From Deltaproteobacteria bacterium (GTDB lineage: Bacteria > Desulfobacterota > Syntrophobacteria > Syntrophobacterales > Syntrophobacteraceae), in NCBI GenBank assembly GCA_021777755.1, contig JAJYDE010000011.1, forward strand, positions 1 through 64,000: a stretch of 64,000 nt of DNA, read 5' to 3'. The position numbers and the translations under genes were made by a program. The notes under the pieces are model-generated. The model made no database searches, was not told the origin of the DNA, and was given only the letters and a program-made list of their open reading frames with translations. The first letter of the stretch is position 1. Each line of letters starts with the position of its first letter. Positions 25,229 to 45,173 of the stretch are shown piece after piece.

Positions 25229-25924
25229 GTGGGAGTGAAAAAGGCAAAGCCCTATCCGAAAAAAAATGAGTTCTCAGGGGAGTCGGCTTTTGAAAGAGTG
25301 AAGGCGTGGGCGGCTGAAAACACCCGTGCCGTTGCAGCCATCGTGACATTGGTGGTGCTGGCCGCGGTGATTGGAAGCGCGATTGCCTTCCGCATGCATT
25401 CCAATCAGCTCCGGGCGCAAGCCGAATATGCGGCGATCGCCTCGACGCTTCCCGGGGAAGGTGGAGACAACGCCGCCGGGTGGAACAAGGCTATCGTCGA
25501 GCTGCGCAAATTCATCTCGCGCAACGCAAACACGGCGCCGGCCCTGGATGCCAGGACGGAGCTTGCCAAGGGCTACTTCGAGACCAAGGATTATGCGGGG
25601 GCGGTAAAGGCCTTTCAGGAGGCGCTTGGAGCCGCGCCGCGGGAGAGCAGCCTGAGGTTTGCGATTTTGTATCAGCTCGGCTATGCCTGCGAGGCGGCCG
25701 GAAAGACCGATGAGGCGCTAAAAGCCTGGAGCGAGCTGAAAAAACTTGGGGTCCCGGCCCTCGACCGAGAGGTCTATTGGAACCTGGGAAGAATTTATCA
25801 GGACAAAAAGCAGTGGGACAAGGCCGACCAGATGCTCGCGCTTGCTTCGCGGGCCCCTGGCGAGTATCCTTCCGGCCCGCGGCTCACTTCCCGGCTTGCT
25901 GTTCTCAAAGGGATGAAGAAATAA
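25229..25924 (+). CDS. Membrane-anchored TPR protein (YfgM-like)
   Basis: About 231 residues. A short cytoplasmic N-terminus with charged residues, one transmembrane segment (AAIVTLVVLAAVIGSAIAF), then three or more tetratricopeptide-like repeats (AKGYFETKDYAGAVKAFQEAL; LGYACEAAGKTDEALKAWSEL; YWNLGRIYQDKKQWDKADQML). GTG at 25229 has GGAG six bases upstream; the frame is open to a TTG at 25151. The architecture resembles periplasmic TPR chaperone partners of the Sec translocon; partner unknown. Confidence 0.8.
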   Translation: MGVKKAKPYPKKNEFSGESAFERVKAWAAENTRAVAAIVTLVVLAAVIGSAIAFRMHSNQLRAQAEYAAIASTLPGEGGDNAAGWNKAIVELRKFISRNANTAPALDARTELAKGYFETKDYAGAVKAFQEALGAAPRESSLRFAILYQLGYACEAAGKTDEALKAWSELKKLGVPALDREVYWNLGRIYQDKKQWDKADQMLALASRAPGEYPSGPRLTSRLAVLKGMKK

Positions 25925-25932
25925 AAAAAGAG

Positions 25933-25961
25933 TTGTTTTTCTTTTTCCTCTATGCTACAAA
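25933..25961 (+). promoter_or_regulatory. Sigma-70 promoter of the tRNA-tuf operon
   Basis: TTGTTT and TACAAA are separated by exactly 17 bases, placing the start near 25968, about 40 nt before tRNA-Tyr. No clear terminator was seen before nusG, so this may drive tRNA-Tyr, tRNA-Thr, tuf, rpmG, secE and nusG. Confidence 0.65.
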
Positions 25962-26008
25962 CAACGGCTTGTCTGAAGGTTGCGCTCTAACCGAGCGGGC
26001 TTTCTCAT

Positions 26009-26093
26009 GGTGAGGTTCCCGAGCGGCCAAAGGGAGCAGACTGTAAATCTGCCGGCGAAGCCTTCGGAGGTTCGAATCCTCCCCTCACCACCA
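26009..26093 (+). tRNA. tRNA-Tyr (GTA)
   Basis: An 85-nt class II tRNA with encoded CCA. Acceptor arms GGTGAGG (26009-26015) and CCTCACC (26083-26089) pair fully; anticodon GTA at 26043-26045; long variable arm; GGTTCGAATCC T-loop. Confidence 0.96.
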
Positions 26094-26269
26094 CATAAAG
26101 TAGGAGATGATGACGGGCAAGAGCGGGTCATTGTCGTCGGGACTACGCTGGTTTTGGATCGGGGGGGCGCCGGGCGCGAATGCCGGCCGGTTGTTTTCCG
26201 TTTCGAGTGATAGTTTCCTTCGCCGAAGTTGGCCTTTTCAAGTCCTTTGTTCGCCTGCAGTCTCTTCAG

Positions 26270-26346
26270 GCCCACGTAGCTCAGCAGGTAGAGCACTTCC
26301 TTGGTAAGGAAGAGGTTCACCGGTTCGATCCCGGTCGTGGGCTCCA
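26270..26346 (+). tRNA. tRNA-Thr (GGT)
   Basis: A 77-nt tRNA with encoded CCA. Acceptor arms GCCCACG (26270-26276) and CGTGGGC (26336-26342); anticodon GGT at 26303-26305 in loop TTGGTAA; T-loop GGTTCGATCCC. Precedes tuf as in the tufB operon of other bacteria; no tRNA-Gly lies between the two tRNAs. Confidence 0.96.
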
Positions 26347-26457
26347 TCATCGGAGCTGATTTACCGGCTGAAATGTCTGGGGTTGCCGAAGGCGCCCCGC
26401 GGAGCCGCGTTTTGACGTTTTGCGCAAATACAATCGGAATTTTCAGGAGAAAGGGCG

Positions 26458-27651
<1,194 letters not shown>

Positions 27652-27663
27652 AGGGATTTTCCG

Positions 27664-27813
27664 ATGCGAGTTCTAGTTACCCTGGCCTGCGCACAATGTA
27701 AGCGCCGAAACTACAATACGACGAAGAACAAGCGGACGACTCCCGAGAAGCTTTCTTTAAGAAAGTATTGCAGGTTCTGTAATGCGCATACGGAGCACAA
27801 AGAGACCAAGTAG
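27664..27813 (+). CDS. rpmG: 50S ribosomal protein L33 (zinc form)
   Basis: 49 residues: [12 protein letters not shown] near the N-terminus and [15 protein letters not shown] at the end, with the two CxxC pairs of the zinc-binding L33 form. Lies 12 nt after tuf and 6 nt before secE, the usual bacterial order. No tRNA-Trp is present beside it. Confidence 0.96.
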   Translation: MRVLVTLACAQCKRRNYNTTKNKRTTPEKLSLRKYCRFCNAHTEHKETK

Positions 27814-27819
27814 GCTTAT

Positions 27820-28185
27820 ATGAAACTGATAGCTAAAAACGAGCAGACTCCCGAAGGCGGCAAGGCGCGAAACGGAACGAAGGCCAAAAAGGCCGCGGCC
27901 AGGGCCTCCGAGGCGCTAAAGTCCAAAAGGGCCGACCCGGTCAGGAAGACCGATGCCTCCAAAAAGACGGTCAAAAGATCCGGGGAGGTCGGCAAGTCCT
28001 TCATCGACATTGCCCGCGATTACCTGCGCGACGTGGTGGCCGAACTCAAAAAGGTGACGTGGCCTACGCGCAAGGAAACCCTGGGGTCGACCGGAGTGAT
28101 ACTGATCATCGTCTTTTTGACCAGTATATTTCTGGGGCTCGTTGACGCAGTGTTGAGCAAGGTGTTGCACTACATGGTGCACTGA
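27820..28185 (+). CDS. secE: Preprotein translocase subunit SecE
   Basis: 121 residues. The conserved core AELKKVTWPTRKE precedes one transmembrane helix (GVILIIVFLTSIFLGLVDAV). The first 60 or so residues are a Lys/Arg/Ala-rich, probably disordered extension, so the protein is longer than the usual 60-70-residue single-TM SecE. Stabilises SecY in the inner membrane. Confidence 0.96.
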   Translation: MKLIAKNEQTPEGGKARNGTKAKKAAARASEALKSKRADPVRKTDASKKTVKRSGEVGKSFIDIARDYLRDVVAELKKVTWPTRKETLGSTGVILIIVFLTSIFLGLVDAVLSKVLHYMVH

Positions 28186-28243
28186 GATTGGATCGCAGGC
28201 TTTTGCCTGCCGCATCGCGACTTTTGGCGGACGGGGAAATCGT

Positions 28244-28777
28244 GTGGCAAACTTAAAATGGTACATCGTTCACACGTATTCGGGGTTTGAGCACAAGGTG
28301 AAATCGGCCCTTGAGGAGCGTGTCAAAAACGAGGGCAGGCAACCTTATTTCGGCCAGGTGCTGGTACCGACCGAAAAGGTTATCGAGCTGGTCAAGGGCG
28401 AGCGCAAGGCTTCCTCCAGGAAGTTCTACCCCGGTTACATCCTTGTGCAGATGGAGCTCAACGACGACACCTGGCATCTTGTGCGTCACACTCCCAAGGT
28501 GACGGGCTTTATCGGGAGCCAGGAAAAGCCGATAGCCCTCTCCGATGCCGAAGCCGATGCCATTATTCAACAGATGCAGGAAGGTGCGCAGAAGCCCCGT
28601 CCCAAATTCAAGTTTGAAAAAGGCGATGAGGTGCGAGTAATAGACGGTCCATTTGCCAATTTCAACGGAACCATCGACGAGGTGATTCCTGAAAAGGGTA
28701 AAGTGAGGGTCCTGGTGAGCATATTCGGTCGCTCTACTCCGGTGGAACTCGATTTCGTTCAGGTGAACCGAACATGA
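28244..28777 (+). CDS. nusG: Transcription antitermination factor NusG
   Basis: 177 residues, GTG start. NGN domain begins KWYIVHTYSGFEHKV; C-terminal KOW domain has GDEVRVIDGPFANFNGTIDEV within it. Binds RNA polymerase and couples it to Rho or ribosomes. Follows secE by 58 nt, the standard order. Confidence 0.98.
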   Translation: MANLKWYIVHTYSGFEHKVKSALEERVKNEGRQPYFGQVLVPTEKVIELVKGERKASSRKFYPGYILVQMELNDDTWHLVRHTPKVTGFIGSQEKPIALSDAEADAIIQQMQEGAQKPRPKFKFEKGDEVRVIDGPFANFNGTIDEVIPEKGKVRVLVSIFGRSTPVELDFVQVNRT

Positions 28778-28820
28778 TGCGGCGGGCGGTCGTGTGAAAT
28801 GAGCCGGCTACAGCGCAAAT

Positions 28821-28841
28821 CGGCACCCGCTACCCGCTACC
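28821..28841 (+). repeat. 7-bp tandem array (CGCTACC)
   Basis: Units CGGCACC, CGCTACC, CGCTACC in the 88-nt gap between nusG and rplK. Same unit as part of the array upstream of rplF. Confidence 0.7.
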
Positions 28842-28865
28842 GATTTTAAGGGAGTTGTTTCCAGA

Positions 28866-29288
28866 ATGGCAAAAAAAGTCGTAACCAACATCAAATTGCA
28901 GGTCCCCGCCGGACAGGCGAACCCCTCTCCGCCAATCGGGCCCGCGCTCGGTCAACACGGCGTCAACATCATGGAGTTTTGCAAGCAGTTCAATGCCAAG
29001 ACTCAGGGGCAGGAAGGAATGATCATTCCGGTGGTCATCACCGTTTATTCCGATCGCTCGTTTTCCTTTATCACCAAGACGCCCCCCGCGGCAATTCTTC
29101 TGAAAAAGGCCGCCCAGATCGCCAAGGGCTCCAGTGTGCCCAACCGCAACAAGGTGGCCAAGGTGAGCAAGGCGCAGGTGGAGGAAATCGCCCGGCTGAA
29201 GATGCCCGATCTCAATGCGCGCGAACTCGAGGCGGCGGTGGCCACCATTTCGGGAACGGCCCGCAGTATGGGAATCGAAATTGAATAA
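28866..29288 (+). CDS. rplK: 50S ribosomal protein L11
   Basis: 140 residues. N-terminal domain contains [15 protein letters not shown]-terminal RNA-binding domain ends [11 protein letters not shown]. Binds 23S rRNA at the GTPase centre. The heptad array at 28821 sits just upstream of its AGGGAG site. Confidence 0.99.
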   Translation: MAKKVVTNIKLQVPAGQANPSPPIGPALGQHGVNIMEFCKQFNAKTQGQEGMIIPVVITVYSDRSFSFITKTPPAAILLKKAAQIAKGSSVPNRNKVAKVSKAQVEEIARLKMPDLNARELEAAVATISGTARSMGIEIE

Positions 29289-29317
29289 ACCGGAGGAAGG
29301 GAGTTTCGAGAGTTAAA

Positions 29318-30022
29318 ATGGCAAAGCATGGGAAAAAGTTTATTGCCGCCCGTGGCATGGTAGACCCGGCGAAACGCTATACCTTCCAGGAAGCTGTTCG
29401 CCTGGCCGCTGAGACCTCTTACGTCAAATTCGACCAGACGCTGGACATAGCCGTTCGACTGGGAGTCGATCCCCGCCATGCGGACCAGATGGTCCGGGGG
29501 ACGGTGGTTTTGCCCAACGGGTTGGGTAAAACCGTAAGGGTGCTCGTTTTCGCCAAGGGCGAGAAGGTTAAGGAGGCTCTTGAGGCCGGGGCCGACTTCG
29601 CGGGTGGAGACGAGTTGATAGAAAAGATCCGGGGCGGGTGGCTCGACTTTGATAAGACGGTAGCCACCCCCGACATGATGGGCTCGGTTGGCAAGATCGG
29701 TAAATTGCTCGGACCACGCGGGCTCATGCCCAATGCCAAGCTGGGGACCGTCACCTTCGAGGTCACCAAGGTGATAAAGGAAATCAAGGCGGGCAAGGTG
29801 GACTTTCGGGTGGAAAAAACCGGTATCGTCCATGCCCCGATGGGCAAGGTTTCCTTCGGAGATGAAAAACTTCTCCAGAACATCTCGGCTTTCATCGACA
29901 CGCTTATCAGGATCAAGCCTTCGGCTGCCAAGGGGACCTATATGAAAGGGATCGCCATCTCGACGACCATGGGCCCCGGCATTCAGGTCGATCCTCTGGC
30001 GGTAAAGTCGATTGTTGCATAG
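29318..30022 (+). CDS. rplA: 50S ribosomal protein L1
   Basis: 234 residues with the L1 signature around [14 protein letters not shown]. Forms the L1 stalk; in many bacteria it also represses the L11-L1 mRNA. Follows rplK by 29 nt. Confidence 0.99.
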   Translation: MAKHGKKFIAARGMVDPAKRYTFQEAVRLAAETSYVKFDQTLDIAVRLGVDPRHADQMVRGTVVLPNGLGKTVRVLVFAKGEKVKEALEAGADFAGGDELIEKIRGGWLDFDKTVATPDMMGSVGKIGKLLGPRGLMPNAKLGTVTFEVTKVIKEIKAGKVDFRVEKTGIVHAPMGKVSFGDEKLLQNISAFIDTLIRIKPSAAKGTYMKGIAISTTMGPGIQVDPLAVKSIVA

Positions 30023-30049
30023 GCGTTTGCGCTTTTAAACTCTTTGACT

Positions 30050-30196
30050 GCCGCAATTGTGTTTTCAGTTGTCGGAGACCGCGGGTACAGGTGTTGCGGT
30101 TTAAATTCCCCGCCGGGGGCGCCCGCACAGATCCCTGGGAACCAATCAGGCGCACGGGCTCATGATGGAAATCCTCCCGTTTGTGATTCGGGCGGG
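30050..30196 (+). promoter_or_regulatory. L10-type leader with possible attenuator before rplJ
   Basis: The 222-nt rplA-rplJ gap contains a GGAGACCGCGGGTACAGGTG segment and CCGC/GCGG pairing resembling the L10(L12)4-binding leader. A later hairpin (arms 30172-30179 and 30189-30196, one mismatch) is followed by ACCTTTT and could act as an attenuator. Recognised by position and partial motif only. Confidence 0.5.
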
Positions 30197-30244
30197 ACCT
30201 TTTCGAAAGCACACCGGCAGAAGTGAAAGGAGGCTTGCTTCACT

Positions 30245-30775
30245 TTGGATCGCTCCAAAAAAGAACAGGTTATTGAGGAGCTTCGCGAGAAACTTGGACG
30301 CGCCAGTGCGGCCATTCTGACTGATTACAAGGGACTGACGGTCGCCGAGATTACGGGCTTGCGCGATTCATTGGCCGCTGAGAAGGTCGACTACCAGGTT
30401 GTGAAAAACACCCTGATGCGACTGGCATGCAGGCAGACGCCCATTTCGGTGCTCGAAGGCGAGCTTAGGGGCACCTGCGCTGTTGCCATCGCTTACGGCG
30501 ATCCGGCGGTTCCGGCAAAAATCATCAAAAAGTTCAACAAGAGCAATGAAAAGTTGAAGCTCAAGGCCGCGGCGCTTGGAAACCGGCTGATCAATGCCCA
30601 ACAGGTCCTGGCCCTGGCCGATTTGCCGCCCAAAGAAGAGTTGCTTGCGAAGATGCTCGGAACGCTCAACGCCGTTCCGACCGGTTTGGTCACTGTTTTG
30701 AGCGGGGTTCCGAGGGCATTTGTCGGTGTGTTGGCTGCTATCCAGCGCCAGAAAGAAGAGCAGGCTGCTGCTTGA
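30245..30775 (+). CDS. rplJ: 50S ribosomal protein L10
   Basis: 176 residues, TTG start 11 nt after GGAGG. Core sequence [10 protein letters not shown] is typical. Anchors the L7/L12 stalk to 23S rRNA. Preceded by the predicted autogenous leader. Confidence 0.97.
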   Translation: MDRSKKEQVIEELREKLGRASAAILTDYKGLTVAEITGLRDSLAAEKVDYQVVKNTLMRLACRQTPISVLEGELRGTCAVAIAYGDPAVPAKIIKKFNKSNEKLKLKAAALGNRLINAQQVLALADLPPKEELLAKMLGTLNAVPTGLVTVLSGVPRAFVGVLAAIQRQKEEQAAA

Positions 30776-30796
30776 CATTTTTGTGGAGGATTTTAA

Positions 30797-31177
30797 ATGG
30801 CTGTTACAAAAGAAGAAGTTGTTGAATTCATCAAAGGTATGACGGTTCTCGAACTGAGCGAATTCGTCCATGAACTCGAGGAAACCTTCGGCGTGAGCGC
30901 CGCGGCTCCGGTGGCGGTTGCCGCCATGCCGGGGGCTGCCGCCGAAACGGCCGCCGTCGAGGAGCAGACTGAATTTTCGGTCATTATCACCGGCGTTGGC
31001 GACAAGAAGATCAACGTGATCAAGGAAGTGCGCGCAATCACCAACCTGGGTCTCAAAGAGGCCAAGGAACTGGTCGAAAAGGTCCCCGGGACCGTCAAGG
31101 AAGGCATTCCCAAGGCCGAGGCCGAAGCGATCGCAAAGCAGCTTACCGAAGCCGGCGCGACCGTCGAGATCAAATAA
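30797..31177 (+). CDS. rplL: 50S ribosomal protein L7/L12
   Basis: 126 residues: N-terminal dimerisation region, Ala-rich hinge near residue 40-55, and C-terminal domain with [20 protein letters not shown]. Recruits translation GTPases. Follows rplJ by 21 nt. Confidence 0.99.
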   Translation: MAVTKEEVVEFIKGMTVLELSEFVHELEETFGVSAAAPVAVAAMPGAAAETAAVEEQTEFSVIITGVGDKKINVIKEVRAITNLGLKEAKELVEKVPGTVKEGIPKAEAEAIAKQLTEAGATVEIK

Positions 31178-31197
31178 GACGCAAAAGGGTTGAAAAT

Positions 31198-31243
31198 ATC
31201 GGAGATCGGCTGCCTGTGCTGGTATGACCGGCCGGTTTCCGAT
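31198..31243 (+). terminator. Hairpin between rplL and rpoB (attenuator or processing site)
   Basis: ATCGGA and ATCGGC pair with GCCGGT and TCCGAT in two 6-bp blocks around a 1-nt internal mismatch, with a 20-nt loop, followed by a T-rich run (TTTCTTCTTTTT). In E. coli the same gap holds an attenuator and an RNase III site; a similar role is inferred. Confidence 0.5.
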
Positions 31244-31383
31244 TTTCTTCTTTTTGGCGGCATACCAGCGAAATGCGGCGGATCGGTTGGGATCGCGCCG
31301 GAGGAAAAACGCATCAGGCGGAGCGATAAGAGCGGGTCGATTATCTGCGGCGTGCTCGGCGCTTCCTGTTACCTGGAGAGAAT

Positions 31384-35505
<4,122 letters not shown>

Positions 35506-35517
35506 GACCCAGGCCCG

Positions 35518-35545
35518 ATTCCGAGTTCCGAATTCCGATTTCCGA
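35518..35545 (+). repeat. 7-bp tandem array (NTTCCGA)
   Basis: Four units of NTTCCGA (first base A, G, A, T) directly upstream of the rpoC ribosome-binding site. The unit is close to the reverse complement of the GATCGGA array at 12513. Confidence 0.8.
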
Positions 35546-35561
35546 TCGTAAGGAGGTCCCT

Positions 35562-39839
<4,278 letters not shown>

Positions 39840-39863
39840 GGGGGGGAGGCGGACAGTCTTGGC

Positions 39864-39885
39864 CGGGCCGCATGCCCGCTTTTTT
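39864..39885 (+). terminator. Probable terminator after rpoC
   Basis: CGGGC-CGCAT-GCCCG stem followed by CTTTTTT, 24 nt after the rpoC stop. The core stem is only 5 bp, but flanking GGAGGCGGAC and GTCCACCCTCC can add an imperfect outer stem. Confidence 0.5.
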
Positions 39886-39905
39886 GTCCACCCTCCGTTT
39901 TGCGC

Positions 39906-39932
39906 TTGACATTGGATCGCCAATCCTATAGA
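39906..39932 (+). promoter_or_regulatory. Promoter of the rpsL operon
   Basis: A consensus -35 TTGACA and a -10 TATAGA with a 15-bp gap (slightly short) after the rpoC terminator and about 90 nt before rpsL. Probably drives rpsL, rpsG, tuf and perhaps the S10 cluster. Confidence 0.55.
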
Positions 39933-40023
39933 AACAAAGGATTTTCCAGCTGAGAAAGCTGATCGGCCCGTGTCGCACTGCCGTTTTTAAACTATTTAGC
40001 GGATATCGGAGTTTAAAAAAGTA

Positions 40024-40395
40024 ATGCCTACAATCAACCAACTGGTGAGGAAGGGGAGGGAGGAAGTTCGCAAAAAGTCGAGCACTCCCGCGCTACAAAG
40101 CTGCCCCCAAAAACGCGGGGTTTGCGTGCGCGTCTATACCACGACGCCCAAAAAGCCTAATTCGGCGCTGCGTAAAATCGCTCGTGTTCGCCTGACTAAC
40201 GGTGTGGAAGTGACTTCTTACATCCCGGGCATTGGACACAATTTGCAGGAGCACTCCGTTGTGCTTATTCGTGGCGGCCGTGTCAAGGACCTTCCCGGTG
40301 TGCGATATCATATCATTCGCGGCACGCTCGATGCGCTGGGTGTTACGGACCGAAGGCAGGGTCGTTCCAAGTACGGCGCCAAAAGACCCAAGTAG
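40024..40395 (+). CDS. rpsL: 30S ribosomal protein S12
   Basis: 123 residues. [11 protein letters not shown] keeps the lysine linked to streptomycin sensitivity; KDLPGVRYH keeps the aspartate that is methylthiolated in many bacteria. Decoding-centre protein; first gene after a predicted promoter. Confidence 0.99.
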   Translation: MPTINQLVRKGREEVRKKSSTPALQSCPQKRGVCVRVYTTTPKKPNSALRKIARVRLTNGVEVTSYIPGIGHNLQEHSVVLIRGGRVKDLPGVRYHIIRGTLDALGVTDRRQGRSKYGAKRPK

Positions 40396-40484
40396 GCGGA
40401 TTTTTAAAAGTTCGGGCTGCGGCGCCCTTTGTGGTCCGCCCCGCGCGTATACCTTAAAATTTCGAACTGATCGAAGGAATTGGG

Positions 40485-40955
40485 ATGCCCAGGAGAAGAG
40501 AAGTCCCGAAGCGCTACGTGTTGCCGGACCCTAAATTCAACAGCAGGCTTGCGGCCAAATTCATAAACAACGTCATGCGGCGCGGGAAGAAGAGCACGGC
40601 CGAGCAGATTTTCTACCAGGCCTTGGGTTTTATCGAGCAGCGTTCCAAGCAGGAGCCCCTCGACGTCTTTCACAAGGCGCTCGACAACGTGAGGCCGGTT
40701 GTGGAAGTCAAGTCCCGGCGAGTTGGCGGCGCGACCTATCAGGTCCCCGTGGAAGTCAGAACCGAGCGGCGCGACGCCCTGGCCATGAGGTGGATTATCA
40801 ACTACTCCAAGTCGCGCTCCGAGAAGACGATGACTCAGAAGCTGGCCGGGGAATTGATGGATGCGGCGCAAAACCGTGGCGGTGCGGTTAAAAAGCGTGA
40901 GGACACTCATCGGATGGCCGATGCCAACAAGGCGTTTGCACATTATAGATGGTAG
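40485..40955 (+). CDS. rpsG: 30S ribosomal protein S7
   Basis: 156 residues starting [16 protein letters not shown], the family N-terminus. Nucleates the 30S head. The next gene 77 nt downstream is tuf rather than fusA, which normally lies here. Confidence 0.99.
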   Translation: MPRRREVPKRYVLPDPKFNSRLAAKFINNVMRRGKKSTAEQIFYQALGFIEQRSKQEPLDVFHKALDNVRPVVEVKSRRVGGATYQVPVEVRTERRDALAMRWIINYSKSRSEKTMTQKLAGELMDAAQNRGGAVKKREDTHRMADANKAFAHYRW

Positions 40956-41032
40956 GATTGAACAGCTATGGGCGCCGGCGATAAAGTGAAGCGCCTGTCA
41001 TTTGTTTAAAGCCTGGCGAGGAGGATTCCCTG

Positions 41033-42226
<1,194 letters not shown>

Positions 42227-42243
42227 GTCTAATTTACTGCGGG

Positions 42244-42268
42244 ACAGCCGGAGCCCTGCTCCGGTTGT
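42244..42268 (+). other. Hairpin between tuf and rpsJ
   Basis: ACAGCCGGAG and CTCCGGTTGT form a 10-bp stem (one G-U) around a 5-nt loop, 20 nt before the rpsJ start. The downstream run is not U-rich enough for a clear terminator; it may be an S10-operon regulatory or processing hairpin. Confidence 0.5.
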
Positions 42269-42287
42269 CTATTTGATAGGAATGCAA

Positions 42288-42599
42288 ATGGTGACGAATC
42301 AAAGAATTCGCATCCGGCTCAAAGCTTATGATCACAAGCTGCTCGATGTGTCAACCAACGAGATCGTAATGACGGCCAAAAAGACCGGCGCCCGGGTTGC
42401 GGGTCCCATACCGCTTCCAACCAAGATCAACCGGTACACCGTCCTGCGCTCTCCTCACGTGGACAAAAAGTCGCGCGAGCAGTTCGAGATACGTGTTCAC
42501 AAGCGCCTTATCGATATTCTCGAGCCTACGCAGCAAACCGTGGATTCCCTGATGAAGCTCGATCTGTCCGCCGGAGTGGATGTTGAAATCAAGCTTTAA
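42288..42599 (+). CDS. rpsJ: 30S ribosomal protein S10
   Basis: 103 residues starting at the ATG before [19 protein letters not shown], the family N-terminus; upstream in-frame TTG and ATG are less fitting. Also the NusE antitermination factor. First gene of the S10 cluster. Confidence 0.97.
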   Translation: MVTNQRIRIRLKAYDHKLLDVSTNEIVMTAKKTGARVAGPIPLPTKINRYTVLRSPHVDKKSREQFEIRVHKRLIDILEPTQQTVDSLMKLDLSAGVDVEIKL

Positions 42600-42638
42600 G
42601 ACTTTTGCGTTAGTCTTGGTTAAAGAAAGCAGCTGATC

Positions 42639-43268
42639 ATGATAAAGGCGATTATTGGACGCAAACTCGACATGACCCAGGTTTTTGCCGGAGACGGCGC
42701 GGTCTATCCGGTAACGCTTGTCCAGGTGGGTCCATGCACGGTGACCCAGGTCAAGACCGCTGAAAAGGACGGCTACTGCGCTTTGCAGATGGGTTTTGGA
42801 ACCCGAAAGCCCAAAAGCGTCAATCGTCCGATGAAGGGTAAGCTCGACAAGATCGGCAAGGGCTACTTCGAGGTCTTGCGGGAAATCCCCGCCGAAAACC
42901 CTTCCGAACATAATCCCGGCGATCAGGTCCTGGCCGACATTTTTCAGATCGGCGACCGGGTCGATATTATCGGAAAGAGCAAGGGCAAGGGCTTCGCGGG
43001 CACCATCAAGCGCTGGAGGTTCAGTCGCGGCCCCGACGGCCACGGCTCGAAGAACGTGCGCGAACCGGGTTCGACCGGTATGGCGACCTATCCCGGCCGG
43101 GTTATCAAGGGCAAGAAGATGCCCGGACAAAAGGGTAACGCGCGCACGACGGTTTTAAATCTCAAGATCGTCGATGTTCGTCCGGAAAGCAATCTCCTGC
43201 TGGTCCACGGCGCCGTTCCGGGATCGAAGAACGGCATCGTTATCGTTCGTCGCACCAACAGGGCGTAA
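42639..43268 (+). CDS. rplC: 50S ribosomal protein L3
   Basis: 209 residues starting MIKAIIGRKLDMTQVF. The central region GKGFAGTIKRW and the GHGSKNVREPGSTG loop near the peptidyl transferase centre are present. 39 nt after rpsJ. Confidence 0.99.
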   Translation: MIKAIIGRKLDMTQVFAGDGAVYPVTLVQVGPCTVTQVKTAEKDGYCALQMGFGTRKPKSVNRPMKGKLDKIGKGYFEVLREIPAENPSEHNPGDQVLADIFQIGDRVDIIGKSKGKGFAGTIKRWRFSRGPDGHGSKNVREPGSTGMATYPGRVIKGKKMPGQKGNARTTVLNLKIVDVRPESNLLLVHGAVPGSKNGIVIVRRTNRA

Positions 43269-43344
43269 GATTTTTTGTTTGAGGCCGTAAGGATAAAGGC
43301 GAAAGTGACAAGGGTCCAAGCGGCCCAGGTATTTGAGGACTGCC

Positions 43345-43965
43345 ATGCCTACTGTGGATGTGTATAATCTGGCAAGGGAAGTGACCGGGCAGCTGGAACT
43401 GAGTGAATCGGTATTCGGTGTGCCCGTGAAATCTCATGTGCTCCATGAGGTTGTTGTCTATCAACTGGCGAAAAGGCGCGCCGGTACCGCCAAGACCAAG
43501 GGGCGGAGCGAAGTGTCGGGCGGCGGGAAAAAGCCGTGGCGCCAAAAGGGCACCGGTCGGGCCCGCGCGGGCACCAGCCGCTCTCCCGTGTGGCGTGGAG
43601 GTGGTACGATTCACGGCCCCCATCCGCGCGATTATCTCATGCGCGTGCCCAAAAAGGTTCGTCGCCTGGCTTTGAAGATGGCCCTTAGCCAGAAAGTGCT
43701 CGACGCGAGCTTTACGGTCATTGACGAGTTCAAGCTCGATAAGATTCGCACCAAAGACTTCGTCGGTTTGCTCGGACGCTTCGAATTGGGCAAGACCCTC
43801 GTGGTGCTTCCCGGCCCCGATGAAATCATCGAGAAGTCGGCCCGCAATATCCCCAATGTGAAAGTCCTGCGCTCGGAGGGTCTAAATGTCTACGACCTGC
43901 TTGACTACCGGGCGGTCATTCTCAGCAGGGAGTGTGTTGGCAGGATCGAGGAGGCGCTGGTATGA
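43345..43965 (+). CDS. rplD: 50S ribosomal protein L4
   Basis: 206 residues from the ATG behind GAGGA. The exit-tunnel loop contains [14 protein letters not shown]. In E. coli L4 also represses the S10 operon. Its stop overlaps the rplW start (ATGA). Confidence 0.97.
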   Translation: MPTVDVYNLAREVTGQLELSESVFGVPVKSHVLHEVVVYQLAKRRAGTAKTKGRSEVSGGGKKPWRQKGTGRARAGTSRSPVWRGGGTIHGPHPRDYLMRVPKKVRRLALKMALSQKVLDASFTVIDEFKLDKIRTKDFVGLLGRFELGKTLVVLPGPDEIIEKSARNIPNVKVLRSEGLNVYDLLDYRAVILSRECVGRIEEALV

Positions 43966-44255
43966 GCTCGAAGAGTTACGGGATTTTGAGGCGCCCGCTT
44001 GTGACCGAGAAGAGCACGACGGAGAAGGACTTGAGAAACAAGCTCTTCTTCGAAGTCGACCGCAAGGCCAATAAGATCGAGATCAAGCAGGCGGTGGAGA
44101 AGTTTTTCAAGGTGGACGTCCTCGATGTTGCCACATTGAATATGAACGGGAAGGTCAAACGGGTCGGTCGCAAATTTGCCAAGATGCCCGACTGGAAAAA
44201 GGCTGTGGTGACCATCAAAGCCGGTCAGCGGGTGGAGTTTTTTGAAGGCGTATAG
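43962..44255 (+). CDS. rplW: 50S ribosomal protein L23
   Basis: 97 residues beginning [19 protein letters not shown]. Tunnel-exit protein that docks trigger factor and SRP. Overlaps rplD by 4 nt; an upstream frame extension lies inside rplD and is rejected. Confidence 0.98.
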   Translation: MSSKSYGILRRPLVTEKSTTEKDLRNKLFFEVDRKANKIEIKQAVEKFFKVDVLDVATLNMNGKVKRVGRKFAKMPDWKKAVVTIKAGQRVEFFEGV

Positions 44256-44262
44256 AGAGGGC

Positions 44263-44283
44263 TGTGAGCGGTGAGCGGGCGAG
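44263..44283 (+). repeat. Degenerate 7-bp tandem array
   Basis: TGTGAGC, GGTGAGC and a weaker GGGCGAG in the rplW-rplB gap. The weakest of the listed period-7 arrays. Confidence 0.45.
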
Positions 44284-44342
44284 GGTGGCTTTTGTCGCCT
44301 CTTTGGACCGATCATTTTTCACACAACTGAGGAAAAGACACG

Positions 44343-45164
44343 ATGGGTATCAGAAAAGTCAAGCCGACATCACCGGGCCGCCGGTTTCAGACCTACGCCA
44401 CATTCGATGAGATTACCGCGGACAAGCCGCAAAAGGGCCTCGTTGAGCCTCTGCGCAAGTCCGGAGGGCGCAATAACGCCGGCCGGGTTACCGCCTGGCA
44501 GCGCGGGGGTGGTCACAAGAGGCTTTACCGGGTAATTGATTTCAAACGTGACAAGGAAGGCATTGCGGCAAGAGTTGCCACCATCGAGTACGACCCGAAC
44601 CGGTCGGCCAATATCGCACTGCTTAACTACGTCGATGGTGAAAAGCGCTACATCCTGGCCCCCGTTGGAATCAAGGTGGGCGATCGCCTCATGACGGGCC
44701 CCGAGTCCGATATCAAACCGGGCAATTGTTTGAAGCTTGCCAATTTGCCCCTTGGCGCCATCGTGCACAATATCGAGATGAGGCCCGGCAAAGGGGGGCA
44801 GTTGGCCCGATCGGCCGGATCGAGCGCCCAGTTGATTGCCCGCGAGGGCAAGTATGCCACCCTTCGCATGCCTTCGGGCGAGATGCGGATGATCTCCATC
44901 GAGTGCAAGGCCACTGTCGGCCAGGTTGGCAACATCGATCATGAAAACATATCTTTAGGCAAAGCCGGGCGGACTCGCTGGGCGGGCAAAAGGCCGCATG
45001 TTCGCGGTGTTGCCATGAACCCGGTTGACCATCCGATGGGGGGCGGCGAAGGCAGAAGTTCGGGCGGTCGTCACCCGTGCAGCCCCTGGGGTGTTCCCAC
45101 CAAGGGTTATCGCACGCGCACTTCAAAGCCGAGCGACAAGTTCATCATTCATCGCCGCAAGTAG
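44343..45164 (+). CDS. rplB: 50S ribosomal protein L2
   Basis: 273 residues. The conserved C-terminal region around [20 protein letters not shown], with the histidine near the peptidyl transferase centre, is intact. Confidence 0.99.
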   Translation: MGIRKVKPTSPGRRFQTYATFDEITADKPQKGLVEPLRKSGGRNNAGRVTAWQRGGGHKRLYRVIDFKRDKEGIAARVATIEYDPNRSANIALLNYVDGEKRYILAPVGIKVGDRLMTGPESDIKPGNCLKLANLPLGAIVHNIEMRPGKGGQLARSAGSSAQLIAREGKYATLRMPSGEMRMISIECKATVGQVGNIDHENISLGKAGRTRWAGKRPHVRGVAMNPVDHPMGGGEGRSSGGRHPCSPWGVPTKGYRTRTSKPSDKFIIHRRK

Positions 45165-45173
45165 GAGGATAAG

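Noticed and set aside
26094-26457. Extra tRNA genes (Gly, Trp) near tuf
   Set aside because: No cloverleaf or T-loop was found between tRNA-Tyr, tRNA-Thr, tuf or secE.
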